Source of the DNA: Litorimonas sp.
GTDB lineage: Bacteria; Pseudomonadota; Alphaproteobacteria; Caulobacterales; Maricaulaceae
Direction of reading: 5' to 3'
DNA: 64,000 nucleotides
Assembly (NCBI GenBank): GCA_029936425.1
Contig: JAPYSU010000002.1
Coordinates: 1 to 64,000 of the forward strand
This document shows positions 43,414-52,250 of this stretch, in pieces (position 1 is the stretch's first letter; each line of letters begins with the position of its first letter). The position numbers were made by a program, and so were the translations under genes. Under the pieces are notes generated by a model that was not told the DNA's origin, did no database searches, and saw only the letters and a list, made by a program, of their open reading frames with translations.

Positions 43414-45269
43414 CCGTTTGGGTTCCTGAGTGTTTGCGCCCATTCCGGGTCTCCTAAAACTGAAGCCCCGGCCTCTGCATTATCTGCACGCGAGCGCATT
43501 GGTTCGAACATGTTCATGCCAAGACCTGAAAGATTTTCAGCTTTTGGCATGGTCGCAGGCTCTCGGTCTTCCAGATTATCTTCTGTAATGACCTCGACTT
43601 TCCCATTACCGGCATCCAAGCGTACGATATCGCCTGTCCGGACTTTCGAAATTGAGCCGCCATGCAGGGCTTCGGGGTGAATATGTATAGCGGATGGCAC
43701 TTTGCCTGAGGCCCCCGACATGCGCCCATCCGTGACCAGAGCGACTTTTAATCCTTTATCCTGAAGCGCTCCTAAAATAGGAGACAATTTATGAAGCTCC
43801 GGCATCCCATTGGCGGCGGGCCCCTGAAACTGCAAGACGGCCACAAAATCACGTTCCAGTTCTCCAGCCTTATGCATTTTGACCAGTTCGTTTTGATTGG
43901 TGATGACGATTGCCGGAGCCTCGACCAAGTGATGCTCTTCCTCTACAGCGGAAATCTTGATCACGCCGCGCCCGATATTTCCTTCCAGCAAGCGAAGCCC
44001 GCCATCCTTGCGGAACGGTTTATCTACTGAAGAGACAATTTCGTGGTTCAGGCTTTCTTTGGGCCCTTGTCGATACACAACCGGATCAGGATCCGCATGA
44101 GCATTTTTAATCGGTTCACGGGTATATTCATGAAGGCCATCACCGCCGGCCACAGTTGTAACATCTGTATTCAGTAATCCGGCACCGATGAGTTCATTGA
44201 CCAGATAGGCCATGCCGCCCGCCGCATGGAAATGATTTACATCAGAAATACCGTTCGGGTAGATTTTACAGATCAGTGGCACCGCATGGGAAACTTCAGC
44301 ATAATCATCCCAATTAATTATGATACCGGCAGAGCGCGCAATCGCCGACAAATGAATGGTAAGGTTGGTTGACCCGCCAGTTGCCATCAGCCCGACGAGA
44401 CCGTTCACAATCGCTTTCTCATCAATGATGTTACAAGCGGGCGTAAACTCTTCGCCCATATTCGTAATGGCGACCAGACGCCTCGTCGTTTGTGCGGTAA
44501 TCGCGTCTCGCAGAGGCGTATTGGGGTGGACGAAAGACGCGCCCGGCAATTGCATCCCCATAATTTCCATTAACATCTGATTGGTATTGGCGGTGCCGTA
44601 AAATGTGCAGGTGCCTGGCGCGTGATAAGAGGCGGATTCGGCGGCGAGCAATTCTTCACGTCCGACTTTACCCTCAGCAAAAAGCTGCCTGACCTTGGCC
44701 TTCTCCGGATTTGTAATCCCGGACGGCATTGGTCCGGCAGGGGAAAAGATTTGCGGCAGATATCCGTAACGGAGCGCCGCGATCAGCAGCCCCGGGACGA
44801 TCTTGTCACAGACGCCGAGATGTATGACCCCGTCAAACATATCGTGGGAAAGAGCAATTGCGGTCGAATAGGCGATAACGTCCCGTGAAAAGAGCGATAG
44901 CTCCATTCCGTCTTGACCTTGTGTGACTCCGTCACACATGGCGGGGACTCCGCCCGCAACCTGCGCCGTGGCTCCGGCGCGGCGCGCCGCATGTTTAATA
45001 ATAGAGGGGAAGTTTTCGAACGGCTGATGGGCCGAAAGCATATCGTTATAGGCCGTGACGATACCGATATTGGCCCATTTTGCGCCTAAAATCTCTGTCT
45101 TTTCCAAAACCGGACAAGCGGCACTCGCATGAGCCACATTTCCCTCGCTAAGGCGTTTCCGCCGAGGGCCGGGCCGCATATTTTTTTCGCAATCCGCCAG
45201 ATAGGCGGCGCGGGTTGTCTTTGACCGTTCAATAATTCGGTCAGTTACTTTTTTGATCGTCGGGTTCAT
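43410..45269 (-). CDS. edd: 6-Phosphogluconate dehydratase
   Basis: A 619-aa [4Fe-4S] dehydratase forming KDPG, the key Entner-Doudoroff step. Iron-sulphur cysteines are seen in HLGVCDKIVPGL and GTCTFYGTANTNQM; the late segment VTDGRMSGASGKVPSAIH is typical. Length matches the family. It lies 3 bp after pgl and overlaps glk. Confidence 0.96.
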   Translation of the reverse strand: MNPTIKKVTDRIIERSKTTRAAYLADCEKNMRPGPRRKRLSEGNVAHASAACPVLEKTEILGAKWANIGIVTAYNDMLSAHQPFENFPSIIKHAARRAGATAQVAGGVPAMCDGVTQGQDGMELSLFSRDVIAYSTAIALSHDMFDGVIHLGVCDKIVPGLLIAALRYGYLPQIFSPAGPMPSGITNPEKAKVRQLFAEGKVGREELLAAESASYHAPGTCTFYGTANTNQMLMEIMGMQLPGASFVHPNTPLRDAITAQTTRRLVAITNMGEEFTPACNIIDEKAIVNGLVGLMATGGSTNLTIHLSAIARSAGIIINWDDYAEVSHAVPLICKIYPNGISDVNHFHAAGGMAYLVNELIGAGLLNTDVTTVAGGDGLHEYTREPIKNAHADPDPVVYRQGPKESLNHEIVSSVDKPFRKDGGLRLLEGNIGRGVIKISAVEEEHHLVEAPAIVITNQNELVKMHKAGELERDFVAVLQFQGPAANGMPELHKLSPILGALQDKGLKVALVTDGRMSGASGKVPSAIHIHPEALHGGSISKVRTGDIVRLDAGNGKVEVITEDNLEDREPATMPKAENLSGLGMNMFEPMRSRADNAEAGASVLGDPEWAQTLRNPNG

Positions 45270-45272
45270 AAT

Positions 45273-45998
45273 CTATGCTCCCTCGTGAGTGTAAACATGC
45301 AAACGTGCATTTGCGGCCCGCAATGTTGTAACGGGGGCTTCGTGTATTTCTTTATCAGCGCTATTTTCCCAAACGGTTTTTTTTGCCAATCCGGGAATTA
45401 ACAAAAACACGTTGCGGGCGCGCATGACAATAGGCAGGCTCACCGTAATACGGTCGTCAAAGCCGCTCCCCCCGCCCTGGCCTGACGCGTCCTGCCAGAC
45501 GAGGGACTCGGCCCTTTCAATTTCCAAGGCTTGGTCAAGCGTTTTAGAGCCCGGAAACCAGGACGCGGTGTGTCCGTCCGTTCCCATGCCCATAACGCAA
45601 ACATCCACAGCCTCCGGAAAGTTTTTATCGAAAAGCTTGGCCATATTCGGAGCGGCGTCTTTGGCACTGGGCGCGTCATTTACGAGCGGAACAAACGAAG
45701 CGCTTGAAGCCTCATTCTGCAACAAGGTCTCTTTGATAAAACTCGCATTTGAGCCGTCTGTTCCTTCGGGCACCCAGCGTTCATCTACAAGGCTGACCGT
45801 GATATTTTTCCAATCAAGCGAAGTCCGGCTCAAGGCCTCGTAGACAGGCTTGGGACTGGAGCCGCCGGAGACGAGGAGACTTGCTTTCCCGCGCGCCAAA
45901 AGCGCATTTTCCAGACATAGCCGAATGGCTTCGGCCGCCTCGCAAACATATTTTTCCGCGCTGTCTGCGATATGATAATTATGACCTGATGTGGGCAT
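45273..45998 (-). CDS. pgl: 6-Phosphogluconolactonase
   Basis: A 241-aa DevB-type enzyme that hydrolyses the lactone made by Zwf. Motifs: LLVSGGSSPKPVYEALS and VSLVDERWVPEGTDGSN, then MGMGTDGHTASWFPG. The start is ATG 45998, 2 bp after the zwf stop; a frame to 46016 would overlap zwf further. It is the second gene of the ED operon. Confidence 0.94.
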   Translation of the reverse strand: MPTSGHNYHIADSAEKYVCEAAEAIRLCLENALLARGKASLLVSGGSSPKPVYEALSRTSLDWKNITVSLVDERWVPEGTDGSNASFIKETLLQNEASSASFVPLVNDAPSAKDAAPNMAKLFDKNFPEAVDVCVMGMGTDGHTASWFPGSKTLDQALEIERAESLVWQDASGQGGGSGFDDRITVSLPIVMRARNVFLLIPGLAKKTVWENSADKEIHEAPVTTLRAANARLHVYTHEGA

Positions 45999-46000
45999 AT

Positions 46001-47533
46001 TCAAGCCTCCGACCAAGAATCGCCCAAATCCGTCAGCATCTCACTGGCCGCTTCCGGGCCGTCTGTTCCCGCAAAATACGGGCGGGTGATTTGATCTGTT
46101 TCGTCCCAGGCTTCCAAGACGCTGTCCACCCAGCGCCACGCGGCTTCGACTTCATCGCGGCGCATAAATAAGCTTAAATTGCCACGTACAACATCCATCA
46201 AGAGACGTTCATAGGCATCGGGGTAACGGACGGTGAAATTGTCAGCATAGGACAAGTTTAGAGGAAGCGTTTTGAGACGAAGCCCTCCTGCCCCAGGTTC
46301 TTTGATTTCCATGAACAAACGAACGGCCTCGTCCGGTTGAAGCCGGATGACAAGCTTATTCGGGTTGATTTTGGTGTCTTCTCCAAAAATGGAATGCGGG
46401 ACAGGTTTGAACTGAATAACAATTTCGGACCGCCGGCTGCTCATGCGCTTACCTGTCCGCAGATAAATAGGGACACCTGCCCAGCGCCAATTTTTAATCT
46501 CGGCATGAATGGCTACGAAGGTCTCTGTTTTGCTGTCTTCCACGTCGAGATCGACTAGATAGCCATTCACAGCCTTCCCATCGACCCGGCCATTCGTGTA
46601 TTGGCCTCTTACGGTTTTCTCTTTCACATTGTCGACTGTGATGCGCTCAAGCGCCCGTAATACCTTGATTTTTTCTGTTCGAACATCATCGGCGCCAAGC
46701 GAAGACGGGGCTTCCATCGTGGTCAGGCAGAGCAGTTGCAACAAATGATTTTGAACCATATCGCGAAGGGCACCTGCCGAGTCATAATAAGATCCGCGGC
46801 CACTTACGCCAATGTCTTCTGCAACGGTAATTTCAATATGCTCAATCGCATTACTGTTCCAGAGGGGCTCCAACAGGATATTGCCGAATCTAAGGACAAG
46901 CAGATTTTGAACTGTTTCCTTACCGAGATAATGGTCAATCCGGTATATGCGGTTTTCATCAAAGACTTTAGCGACGCCTTCATTGATTTCATTCGCGGAG
47001 TCGAAATCCGTCCCGATAGGTTTTTCCAGAACAACGCGGGATTTCTTGTGAGCCAGACCGGCTTTCTTCAACCCCTGGCAAATCTCCGCAAACATTGAGG
47101 GCGGCATAGCCAGATAGAAAACGCGGATGAGTGAGTTCTTTTCATCAACGGCCTTGGCCAAATTTGACCAATCAGAATCCTTGAGAACATCTATGGAGAC
47201 ATAATCAATCAAAGCGATGAATTCATTCCACTTTTCCTGGTCGAGCGTATCTTCTTTTTCGAATTCACAGTAATTCTCGTGGACTATGTCAATAAAGTCC
47301 TCGCGGCTGTGTTCGCTTCGAGATACGCCAATAATCCGGGAGTTCGCCGGAAGCTGTCCGTCCACAAATCTATGATAAAGCGCCGGAAATATCTTTCGCC
47401 GAGCCAAATCCCCTGTCGCTCCGAAAATTATCATTTCGAAGGGTTTGACAGGCACGAAACTGGAACGCGGCGCTTTCGCCTCGCCCTTATTCTTCGGTGT
47501 CGCTTTGCGGTTTTTCTTGTCAGTCACTGACAT
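46001..47533 (-). CDS. zwf: Glucose-6-phosphate 1-dehydrogenase
   Basis: A 510-aa NADP-dependent enzyme that opens the Entner-Doudoroff and pentose-phosphate routes. Start is ATG 47533 with AAGGGG upstream; an ATG at 47554 lacks this. Cofactor motif IFGATGDLARRK and active-site RIDHYLGKE are present. The first ~25 residues are a Lys-rich tail. It is the first gene of zwf-pgl-edd-glk-lactonase, under a promoter overlapped by a LacI-type operator. Confidence 0.96.
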   Translation of the reverse strand: MSVTDKKNRKATPKNKGEAKAPRSSFVPVKPFEMIIFGATGDLARRKIFPALYHRFVDGQLPANSRIIGVSRSEHSREDFIDIVHENYCEFEKEDTLDQEKWNEFIALIDYVSIDVLKDSDWSNLAKAVDEKNSLIRVFYLAMPPSMFAEICQGLKKAGLAHKKSRVVLEKPIGTDFDSANEINEGVAKVFDENRIYRIDHYLGKETVQNLLVLRFGNILLEPLWNSNAIEHIEITVAEDIGVSGRGSYYDSAGALRDMVQNHLLQLLCLTTMEAPSSLGADDVRTEKIKVLRALERITVDNVKEKTVRGQYTNGRVDGKAVNGYLVDLDVEDSKTETFVAIHAEIKNWRWAGVPIYLRTGKRMSSRRSEIVIQFKPVPHSIFGEDTKINPNKLVIRLQPDEAVRLFMEIKEPGAGGLRLKTLPLNLSYADNFTVRYPDAYERLLMDVVRGNLSLFMRRDEVEAAWRWVDSVLEAWDETDQITRPYFAGTDGPEAASEMLTDLGDSWSEA

Positions 47534-47556
47534 ATTCCCCTTATAATTTAGCATAG

Positions 47557-47585
47557 AGATAAATCGAGAATGACAGCGCTGTCAA
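47557..47585 (-). promoter_or_regulatory. zwf promoter with LacI-type operator
   Basis: TGACAGCGCTGTCA (47571-47584) is a perfect 14-bp palindrome with a central CG, as LacI-family sites have. On the minus strand its edge supplies the -35 TTGACA (47580-47585); 17 bp later is TTATCT (47557-47562) as -10. A repressor bound here would block RNA polymerase. Confidence 0.75.
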
Positions 47586-47599
47586 ACCCTAAGAAAAAC

Positions 47600-48625
47600 T
47601 TATCTGCTTTGAATAAGGGCGGAATCTCTCACAACAAGCTTAAATTCAAGGTTTCGGGTCTCAGCTGGCTTCGATTTTTGTGTCGGATCTACAAGGGTTT
47701 TTACGGCATGAAAGCCCATTTCATAGATGGGCTGCTGCACAGTTGTGAGTTGCGGGAAGAGAATTTTAGCCAAAGGCGTATCATCAAACCCGCAAACCGA
47801 GAGCTCATCCGGCACAATAATTCCAAGTCGTGAGGCAACAGACACCACTCCGGCCGCCATATCATCATTGGACGCAAAAATCGCGGAGGGATGAGAATCT
47901 TTATCAGACAACAAGGCTTCCGCCGCATTGACCCCGGATCTGAACGAAAAGTCGCCTTGTATGACCTCATGGCTGTGAACGGTCAGCCGGGCATTGGCCA
48001 TGGCATCGCGAAAACCCTCATATCGCAAGGCCGTCGCGCTATGTTCAGGATGCCCTTTGATAAATCCGATAGATTTATGTCCTTGAGCAATCAGGAATTC
48101 CGTCATTTCGCGAGCCGCCTGAATATCATCCATCTTCACGGCATTAAATCCGTTTTCACGGCCGGAAGGCGCAATCAGTACGAAGGGGATTTTCATCGCC
48201 TCAAGCGCTTTTATAACGCCGGGGGAATCACTTAGCGGCGGGGTCAAGATAACGCCGTCGACCGGAAGGCGGTGTAGAAGATGGCGGACCGTTTCCGCCT
48301 GACTTTCTTCATCGCCGACATCTGGTAATTGCAAAGGTTCCGGCACGAGGTGATATCCGAATTTCCGGCAGGCATCGATCGCCCCGGCTTGAATCTTCGC
48401 AATGTAATAAGGACTTGGATTATCGTAGACGAGCGCAACGAGATAAGATTTTGAACTCGCCAGCCCTTTGGCGGCTAGGTTCGGAGAATATCTCAGGTCT
48501 GCGGCGACAGCGAGAACTTTTTCGCGCGTCTTTGCCGCGACATTCGGCTCATTATTCAGAACACGAGAAACCGTCTTCATGGAGACGCCCGCAATTTTAG
48601 CCACATCTGTTATTGTTGCTTTCAT
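47600..48625 (-). CDS. LacI-family transcriptional regulator
   Basis: A 341-aa repressor; start taken at ATG 48625 (MKATITDVAKIAGVS), the standard LacI N-terminus; an ATG at 48634 is possible. HTH SMKTVSRVLNNEPNV, hinge PNLAAKGLASSKS and a periplasmic-binding-like sugar domain follow. It likely binds the palindrome upstream of zwf, 15 bp beyond its own stop, and the similar one at the TonB receptor. Effector is unknown; an ED intermediate or a sugar is probable. Confidence 0.92.
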   Translation of the reverse strand: MKATITDVAKIAGVSMKTVSRVLNNEPNVAAKTREKVLAVAADLRYSPNLAAKGLASSKSYLVALVYDNPSPYYIAKIQAGAIDACRKFGYHLVPEPLQLPDVGDEESQAETVRHLLHRLPVDGVILTPPLSDSPGVIKALEAMKIPFVLIAPSGRENGFNAVKMDDIQAAREMTEFLIAQGHKSIGFIKGHPEHSATALRYEGFRDAMANARLTVHSHEVIQGDFSFRSGVNAAEALLSDKDSHPSAIFASNDDMAAGVVSVASRLGIIVPDELSVCGFDDTPLAKILFPQLTTVQQPIYEMGFHAVKTLVDPTQKSKPAETRNLEFKLVVRDSALIQSR

Positions 48626-48860
48626 GGCCCTCATATCTGCGTTCTACTTTTCTGCCCGGACGCAGCTTCTCTCCAATTTAAACTTGCAACAGATTCGTCA
48701 ATAAATCAACAAATTGCCATTAGTTTTTGAGCGTTTACGACATAAATATGATGATTAGTTAGAGTCCTTGCAATAATATTCCATCCTTATTTGACAGCGA
48801 AGAAACCTCTGCGTAGCTGTATCATTAAAATCCACCGCCTAAGACCAAAATCAGGATACC
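48626..48860. promoter_or_regulatory. Divergent lacI-eda promoter region
   Basis: 235 non-coding bp. A half-site TGACAGCG (at about 48792) resembles the left arm of the zwf operator but has no matching right arm. I see no second perfect palindrome, so control of eda and lacI by the same repressor is uncertain. Confidence 0.35.
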
Positions 48861-49481
48861 ATGACCGATCTCATTGAAAAACTAAGCGGCATCAAAGTTG
48901 TCCCTGTCGTAACTTTGCACGATGCCAAAGACGCGGTTCCACTTGCCAAAGCTCTACAGGCGGGAGGCATAAATGCTATTGAACTCACGCTCCGGACTGA
49001 CGCAGCCTATGATGGCATCAAGGCGATCGCCGAAGCAGATTTAGGAATTCTTTTAGGCGTCGGAACAGTTATTCATAAAAATCAAGTTGAAGCCTGCGCC
49101 GAAATAGGCGTTGACTTTGTGGTGACGCCCGGCACAACTCCGGCCCTTATTCAAGCTATTTCGGAAGCCGGAATTCCCGCAATTCCGGGAATCAGTACGA
49201 CTGGCGAAGCCGTCGCCATGATTGAATCCGGATATGATTTTGTTAAGTTTTTTCCCGCCGAAGCAAATGGCGGCATCGCAACCCTCAAGGCTATAGGCGG
49301 ACCGCTGACACAGCTCAGATTCATGCCTACCGGCGGCATCGGCAAAGACCTCGTACGACCTTATCTGGATGTCAAAACAGTTGTATCTGTTGGCGGATCG
49401 TGGGTTGCAGACAAAGACAATCTGGCCGCAAAAAATTGGGATGCGATTACAGAAAATGCCAAACTCGCACAGTCTCTCTGA
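48861..49481 (+). CDS. eda: KDPG aldolase
   Basis: A 206-aa class I aldolase that splits KDPG to pyruvate and glyceraldehyde 3-phosphate. Seen are IELTLRT, GVGTVIHKNQ, FVVTPGTTPALI and the Schiff-base lysine in FVKFFPAEANGG. AGGA lies 5 nt before the ATG. It completes the ED pathway with the leftward zwf operon across the lacI gene. Confidence 0.95.
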   Translation: MTDLIEKLSGIKVVPVVTLHDAKDAVPLAKALQAGGINAIELTLRTDAAYDGIKAIAEADLGILLGVGTVIHKNQVEACAEIGVDFVVTPGTTPALIQAISEAGIPAIPGISTTGEAVAMIESGYDFVKFFPAEANGGIATLKAIGGPLTQLRFMPTGGIGKDLVRPYLDVKTVVSVGGSWVADKDNLAAKNWDAITENAKLAQSL

Positions 49482-49518
49482 GTATGCAGTCTCTCTGAGC
49501 ATTAAGACCGAAGCAAAC

Positions 49519-49548
49519 AAAAGCCCGGTATAAGACCGGGCTTTTCAA
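49519..49548. terminator. eda terminator, also toward GH3
   Basis: Perfect 11-bp arms AAAAGCCCGGT (49519-49529) and ACCGGGCTTTT (49535-49545), loop ATAAG, lie between eda and the convergent GH3 gene and suit both. Confidence 0.85.
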
Positions 49549-49568
49549 TTTAACTCATTAGATAAATA

Positions 49569-52124
49569 CTAGTTCAAACAGACCGCCTGCCCTTCATTCG
49601 ACACTAGTCTCACATCAGACAGAGAGACTTTTAACGCATCATCGCTTTGAATAATAAACGGGGCGGCGACATATTCCATTTCAGACCCTTCCCCAAAACA
49701 AGACAACTTAACTGACACATCCGTCCATTCTCCCTGTTTCAGAACAGGTGTCAGGTCTTGCGTTTCGTCACAAAAATCATTTCCGCAATCAGCTGAGAGA
49801 GTGAGATCGCCGACCATAGGCGTTTCCGCTCTCATGCGAATATAGAGCGCCATATCTGCGGTGTTCTGACGCGTCAGATCAACAGGCGTTCCGCGTACTT
49901 CGAATCGCGCCTGGCCGTCACCGGACCAGGTCAAGGTTCTGATATTTTCCTGAACCCCGTCATCAGCAGAAACGATTGTTATATCCCCGTCAGGAGACGC
50001 CGCTTTGGTCGTCGAAACAGTTGTTTTACCGGATGCATCGCCCAAAACGATTGTCCAAGGGAAAACAGCTTTACCGGCCTTGAAAAACTCCGTGGTGTTC
50101 TTGGCAGAGAGTTCGATACCTGCCTCTTCGGACAAGACGCCCACCTCGGCTGGGGCCGCATAAGAAAGGCCATACCCATATGCAAATAATGGGTCGTAAT
50201 CTTCGTCATCATAATTCAAAGGCGTCTGAATGGCTGTTCGCGGCCAGGAATAAGACAGCTTTCCTTTGAAATCATATGCAACATTTCCGTTCGCGTCGCT
50301 GAAAAGAACATCTGCCGCATAGCCGCCCTCGGAGCCGGGGAGCCACGCCGCCACAAAAGCATCAGAGGCATTGATCTCGCGGTTCACCCAAAGCGGACGA
50401 CCGGACAGAAAAACAGCGACAACGGGGATACCCTCGGACTTATATTTCAAAAGCCGGTTCAGATCACTGTCATCTCCGGGTTTATAGGCCAGACTATCAA
50501 TGTCGCCTTTGAATTCAGCATACGGGTCTTCGCCGAAAACGACCATGGCAACGTCCGGTTTGACGTCATAACTTCCGTCTTCGGAAAGAGTCACCGTTCC
50601 GCCAGCGGCGTCGACATGACGTTTCACACCGTCATAAATAGAACTTCCGCCTGGAAAATCGGAGTTTTCGTTCCCTGTCCCCTGCCAAGACAAAGTCCAG
50701 CCACCGGATTGTTTCCCGATATTATCCGCCCCGTCGCCTGTCATCAGGACGTTAGCAGAAGGAGAAAGAGGCAATATGCCGTTATTTTTCAACAGAACGA
50801 GAGACTCCCGAACCGCCTGGCGGGCGACCTCCTTACTTTCCGGATCTTGCAACAGAGAATAATTTCCTGCCACGCCGCGTGTGCTTGGTTTTCCGGCGTC
50901 GAATAGTCCAGAGCGTAATTTCACACGTAAAATACGCCGGACCGCATCGTCCAGACGATCCAGATCAAGCGTTCCGTTTTCGGCTTGCTTGAGCGTGTTT
51001 TCGAAAAGACCTTTCCAGCTATCCGGGGCCATATACATGTCCAATCCGGCATGAAGGGCGGCCGGGCAGTCTTCTGTCGTGCAAGAGTCAATCTGACCAT
51101 GGGCGTTCCAGTCTCCGACAACAAAGCCGTCAAATCCCATGCGCTCTTTCAGAACATCCGTAATCAAACCTTTGTGGCCCGTCAGCTTTTGTCCCTGCCA
51201 GCTTGAAAAGGAGATCATGACAGATTGCACGCCGGCTTCGAGCGCGGCAGGGTAACCTGCATTGTGAATATCACGAAGCTCCTCTTCACTGTCCGTGTTA
51301 TCGCCCTGATCGCGACCCTGATTAGTGCCTCCATCCCCTAGAAAATGTTTTGCCGTTGCGATGACATGATTGCCTTTCAGCCAATCCGGGCTGCCGACGG
51401 GCCCCTGAATGCCTTCAATCAATTCTCCGGCATAAGAAGCGGTGACTTCCGGGTTTTCGGAATAGCCTTCATAGGTCCGCCCCCACCGATCATCGCGCAC
51501 AACAGCGATTGTCGGAGCAAAGGTCCATTCCTGAGCCCCGATACGAATTTCCTGTGCAGTAACTTCCCCGATTTTGCCTAAAAGCTCAGGATTACGGGTG
51601 GCGCCAAGTCCGATATTGTGCGGAAAAACGGTCGCTCCCGGAATATTGTTATGACCATGAACGGCATCTGTTCCCCATATCATCGGGATAAAAGGAACGC
51701 CGTCTCCGTATGCCTCTTGCGAGGCGACATAAAACGCATCCGCCAGCTCCACCCAATCAGATGCCGGAGAGCGGTTATCCCCGTTAGGAGCAGAATTGCC
51801 GCCGTTGAGAATTGAACCAAGCGGATATGTACGCAAATCTTCAGGTGAAATAGACCCTATATCGGCCTGAATAATTTGCCCGACTTTATGACGGAGAGTC
51901 ATTTTAGACATGATATCGGTAATACGCTCTTCCATTACAGGATCGAGTCCAACGGGGCTTTCCACTTCAGGCCAGATTTCAGGGTTAACTTGTCCAGCCA
52001 TAACTTCGGACATGGCGGCAGAAGTATCATCGACATCGACTGTATCTATAGCCGGGGTTTCGCAGCCGGAAAGGCACGATAAAGCCAGAAGACTAACTGA
52101 AGAAGAAAGTATCAGGTGACGCAT
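49569..52124 (-). CDS. GH3 exo-beta-glucosidase lipoprotein
   Basis: An 851-aa glycoside hydrolase family 3 enzyme of the exo-1,3/1,4-beta-glucanase type. Lipoprotein signal with Cys21 (LSGC). GH3 domain 1 has DRWGRTYEGY, KHFLGDGGT (Lys259-His260) and the nucleophile Asp338 in VVGDWNAHG; the second GH3 domain spans about 430-650; a C-terminal beta-sandwich (about 690-851) with a Cys pair (CGNDFC) fits a carbohydrate-binding module. It would release glucose from beta-glucans at the outer membrane. It lies downstream of the TonB receptor, past a terminator, and has an inverted repeat before it. Confidence 0.92.
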   Translation of the reverse strand: MRHLILSSSVSLLALSCLSGCETPAIDTVDVDDTSAAMSEVMAGQVNPEIWPEVESPVGLDPVMEERITDIMSKMTLRHKVGQIIQADIGSISPEDLRTYPLGSILNGGNSAPNGDNRSPASDWVELADAFYVASQEAYGDGVPFIPMIWGTDAVHGHNNIPGATVFPHNIGLGATRNPELLGKIGEVTAQEIRIGAQEWTFAPTIAVVRDDRWGRTYEGYSENPEVTASYAGELIEGIQGPVGSPDWLKGNHVIATAKHFLGDGGTNQGRDQGDNTDSEEELRDIHNAGYPAALEAGVQSVMISFSSWQGQKLTGHKGLITDVLKERMGFDGFVVGDWNAHGQIDSCTTEDCPAALHAGLDMYMAPDSWKGLFENTLKQAENGTLDLDRLDDAVRRILRVKLRSGLFDAGKPSTRGVAGNYSLLQDPESKEVARQAVRESLVLLKNNGILPLSPSANVLMTGDGADNIGKQSGGWTLSWQGTGNENSDFPGGSSIYDGVKRHVDAAGGTVTLSEDGSYDVKPDVAMVVFGEDPYAEFKGDIDSLAYKPGDDSDLNRLLKYKSEGIPVVAVFLSGRPLWVNREINASDAFVAAWLPGSEGGYAADVLFSDANGNVAYDFKGKLSYSWPRTAIQTPLNYDDEDYDPLFAYGYGLSYAAPAEVGVLSEEAGIELSAKNTTEFFKAGKAVFPWTIVLGDASGKTTVSTTKAASPDGDITIVSADDGVQENIRTLTWSGDGQARFEVRGTPVDLTRQNTADMALYIRMRAETPMVGDLTLSADCGNDFCDETQDLTPVLKQGEWTDVSVKLSCFGEGSEMEYVAAPFIIQSDDALKVSLSDVRLVSNEGQAVCLN

Positions 52125-52153
52125 AAGGACCTCTAAGAAGTTATTTCCAGGAA

Positions 52154-52174
52154 ACGGTAATGTCTCGTTACCGT
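52154..52174 (-). promoter_or_regulatory. Inverted repeat upstream of GH3 gene
   Basis: Arms ACGGTAA (52154-52160) and TTACCGT (52168-52174) are perfect, with a 7-bp centre. They lie 30 bp upstream of the GH3 start and may be a sugar-repressor operator of a type different from TGACAGCG... Confidence 0.4.
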
Positions 52175-52197
52175 CAAGAAAGATATCTGTGATATGA

Positions 52198-52228
52198 AAA
52201 AGGCCCGAGACTGTGTCACGGGCCTTTT
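52198..52228 (-). terminator. TonB receptor terminator
   Basis: Arms AAAAGGCCCG (52198-52207) and CGGGCCTTTT (52219-52228), followed in the leftward direction by a T-run, 23 bp after the receptor stop codon. Confidence 0.85.
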
Positions 52229-52250
52229 ATGTAATTAGCAAATCAGTTGC

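Noticed and set aside
48626..48860. Second copy of the LacI operator at eda
   Set aside because: Only a half-site TGACAGCG is present without a right arm.
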